NCBI GenBank assembly: GCA_041645435.1
Contig: JBAZQB010000016.1
Coordinates: forward strand, 1 to 6,565
Source of the DNA: Methanoregula sp.
GTDB lineage: Archaea; Halobacteriota; Methanomicrobia; Methanomicrobiales; Methanospirillaceae
Length of the DNA stretch: 6,565 bases
Direction of reading: 5' to 3'
The translations under genes were made by a program, and so were the position numbers. The first letter of the stretch is position 1. Every line of letters starts with the position of its first letter. Of the stretch, positions 5,096-6,565 are shown in pieces. Under the pieces are notes generated by a model, which searched no databases, was not told the DNA's origin, and saw only the letters and a list, made by a program, of their open reading frames with translations.

Positions 5096-5604
5096 ACTCC
5101 CACCTCCAAACCCCCTTCCTATCAGCACCTCACAACCCCCTCCACCCGGCCACCCCCGGCTCCGTTCCCTCAAGGTATTAAAACAAAGCCCAACCCGCCC
5201 CCCGTCCCAGTGAAGATCCTCCGATATCAGATCGAAAACTCCTGGATTTTTCGCATGAACAGGGGTCCGGAAGGATGCGTGAAATTCACGTCGGTGAACG
5301 ACGTGAGAGTGGTTCGTTTCGGGCCCCAAAACAGGGCTTCTTTTCATTTTCCACCAACTCCCCTCCATCCGGCAAGCGATCGCCCATCCAAAAGGCACCA
5401 ATAGGGATCATTTTAGGGGATGTTTTATGCCGAATTTGGGTAAACGGGGCGATTATTTCAGGAATTGCTAAAAAAAATGTGTGCGAAATCCGCCATTTTT
5501 CGCAATTAATTCAGGAAAATGATCGTCTATTGACCATCTGGCACCATAAGCCTCCGTCGGAGCAGTTGATTTTTTAGGGTGTGAAGGTCTCCCGGAGTCC
5601 CGGG
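5096..5604 (+). repeat. Interspersed repeat, copy C (about 440-bp core plus C-rich left extension)
   Basis: The core runs from about 5166 to TCCCGGG at 5598-5604. The left extension (about 5096-5165, C-rich, with CCTTCCTATCAGCACCT and CCCGGCCACC) matches copy B. It carries the TCACGTCG/CGACGTGA palindrome (5286-5306), GGCCCCAAAACAGGGCT, CATCCGGCAAGCGATCGCCC and CTCCGTCGGAG (5552-5562). The TATA-like site of A and B is weakened here (GATTATTTCA). On the minus strand an eight-T run replaces the shorter run of A and B, which breaks the shared open frame. It lies between the divergent mntA and the esterase gene. Confidence 0.9.
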
Positions 5605-5733
5605 CAGCGGTCGGGCGGGGCTGGTGCTGCGATATCATACCCATGGGTGCGGAGAATAGTAAAACGGGACCATTCCCCGGTAAAATCCGACAGGTTAATC
5701 TCGTCACAATCCAACTGAAAAAGTCAGATATCC
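5605..5733 (+). other. Upstream region of the esterase, no clear promoter
   Basis: The only TATA-like candidates are GCGATATCATAC at about 5627-5638 and GGTTAATC at about 5693-5700; both are weak. No ribosome site precedes the ATG at 5734. A much better TATA core (AATTTATATACTG, about 5766-5778) lies inside the coding region and is explained by the codons for AIYIL, so I do not call it a promoter. Confidence 0.3.
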
Positions 5734-6565
5734 ATGACAACCGCAGGGAAAATCCCGGATTTGGCAATTTATATACTGGTATTTTTTTTGATTGCCGGTC
5801 TCGTACTGGTTGCCGGGTGCCTCCAGAATAATCCTGAGCCCGGCCCGGTTTCCCCGGGGGCTGGCGTTGTAACAACCGATGCCGGCTCGCTCCAGGGAAC
5901 AACGGAGAATGGCGTTTTAGTCTACCGGGGCATTCCCTATGCAGCGGCCCCGGTTAAGGACCTCCGGTGGAAACCCCCGGCAGCAGTGCAGCCATGGCCC
6001 GGTGTGCGGAACGCGACTGCGTATGGTGCAGTATGTCCCCAGCCGAAATCAGGCGAATTCGATGTAATGCCGGTCATGAGCGAGGACTGCCTGTCCTTAA
6101 ACGTCTGGACACCGGCAAAGAACCCTGACGAAAAACTACCCGTCATGGTCTTTATCCACGGGGGTGCGTGGAAGACCGGGGCTGGATCCCAGGCGCTCTT
6201 TGACGGGAGCCCCCTTGCAAACAAAGGGGTAGTTGTCGTCACGCTCAATTACCGGCTCGGGGCACTCGGGTGGATGGCACACCCGGAGCTGACGGCTGAG
6301 TCACCCCATAACAGTTCGGGCAATTACGGGATCCTCGACCAGCAGGCTGCCCTGAAGTGGGTTGAAAAGAACATCGGTGCGTTCGGAGGCGACCCGGAAA
6401 GGATCACGGCATTCGGGGAATCTGCGGGGGGAAACAGTATTTACGCCCACCTGGTGAGCCCGGGGAGCAAAGGTCTTTTCCGGCAGGCGATTATCGAGAG
6501 CGGCCCGTTCTTCTCCGATGATGCAATGGGAACCGTCTTCCGGCCACGGAGCGAGGCCGAGCAGT
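5734..6565 (+). CDS. Type-B carboxylesterase lipoprotein, C-terminus beyond window
   Basis: An alpha/beta-hydrolase of the carboxylesterase type-B family (COesterase) that cleaves carboxylic esters, probably held on the outer face of the membrane. 277 residues are visible of a family length near 500. Residues 1-29 are a lipoprotein signal: one Lys, a hydrophobic core of about 18 residues and the lipobox LVAGC with Cys29. A Pro/Gly-rich linker follows to about 44. Then come the N-terminal strand block VYRGIPYAAAPVKDLRW (63-79), the family signature EDCLSLNVW (117-125), the oxyanion-hole HGGAW (142-146), NYRLGALGW (172-180), GNYGILDQQAALKWV (196-210) and the nucleophile elbow FGESAGG with Ser230. 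The acidic and histidine members of the triad lie beyond the edge. The start at 5734 is chosen because it gives a complete signal peptide. The natural substrate cannot be told. Confidence 0.92.
   Translation, partial: MTTAGKIPDLAIYILVFFLIAGLVLVAGCLQNNPEPGPVSPGAGVVTTDAGSLQGTTENGVLVYRGIPYAAAPVKDLRWKPPAAVQPWPGVRNATAYGAVCPQPKSGEFDVMPVMSEDCLSLNVWTPAKNPDEKLPVMVFIHGGAWKTGAGSQALFDGSPLANKGVVVVTLNYRLGALGWMAHPELTAESPHNSSGNYGILDQQAALKWVEKNIGAFGGDPERITAFGESAGGNSIYAHLVSPGSKGLFRQAIIESGPFFSDDAMGTVFRPRSEAEQ

Noticed and set aside
5069..5401. 110-codon minus-strand frame in repeat C, partly matching frames in A and B
   Set aside because: Composition is odd (runs of Gly and Arg from the C-rich left extension), it has no start signal, and the matching part is shared only because the DNA repeats.
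982..5604. Insertion sequences or a CRISPR array as the explanation of the repeats
   Set aside because: Units are about 435 bp with gene-sized spacers, there is no transposase frame, no terminal inverted repeat and no cas gene.
5766..5778. Strong TATA core AATTTATATACTG as the esterase promoter
   Set aside because: It lies inside the signal-peptide codons, and no in-frame start codon follows that would keep the lipoprotein signal.

Overview
The window looks archaeal, most likely a methanogen of the Methanomicrobiales type. This is an inference from style, not from a marker gene. Supporting signs are TATA-box-like promoters about 25-30 bp before plausible transcript starts, few Shine-Dalgarno sites, lipobox-anchored surface proteins, a MntA/HepT toxin-antitoxin pair and mid-GC codon use. 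No rRNA, tRNA or CRISPR array is visible.

Layout, left to right. Positions 1-646 hold minus-strand envelope genes: the start of a lipoprotein, then a small membrane-anchored protein with six cysteines after its anchor. The frame of that small protein stays open for 111 codons past its TAG stop. Repeat copy A (about 982-1417) lies in front of a plus-strand major facilitator transporter of the phosphate:H+ symporter type (1605-3038), which ends at a hairpin plus T-run. Repeat copy B (about 3118-3620) follows. Next is a minus-strand cluster read in the order mntA (antitoxin nucleotidyltransferase), hepT (HEPN toxin) and a truncated helix-turn-helix/ATPase-like regulator. Repeat copy C (about 5096-5604) follows the cluster, and then a plus-strand type-B carboxylesterase lipoprotein runs off the right edge.

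The main unusual feature is the three-copy repeat of about 435 bp. All copies have the same orientation. They separate the window into cassettes: A-transporter-B and B-toxin/antitoxin-C. The repeat has no transposase and no obvious terminal inverted repeats. It does hold conserved short palindromes, a TATA-like site and a minus-strand open frame. A hand count shows almost no codon-position bias in that frame, so it is probably not a selected protein.

The toxin-antitoxin cluster shows decay. hepT has what looks like one extra base in a four-T run near its start, which separates the true N-terminus (overlapping mntA by 4 nt) from the rest. The gene after it lacks its N-terminal half. The transporter and the esterase look intact as far as they can be seen. 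Apart from the mntA-hepT pairing, no functional link between the cassettes is evident.
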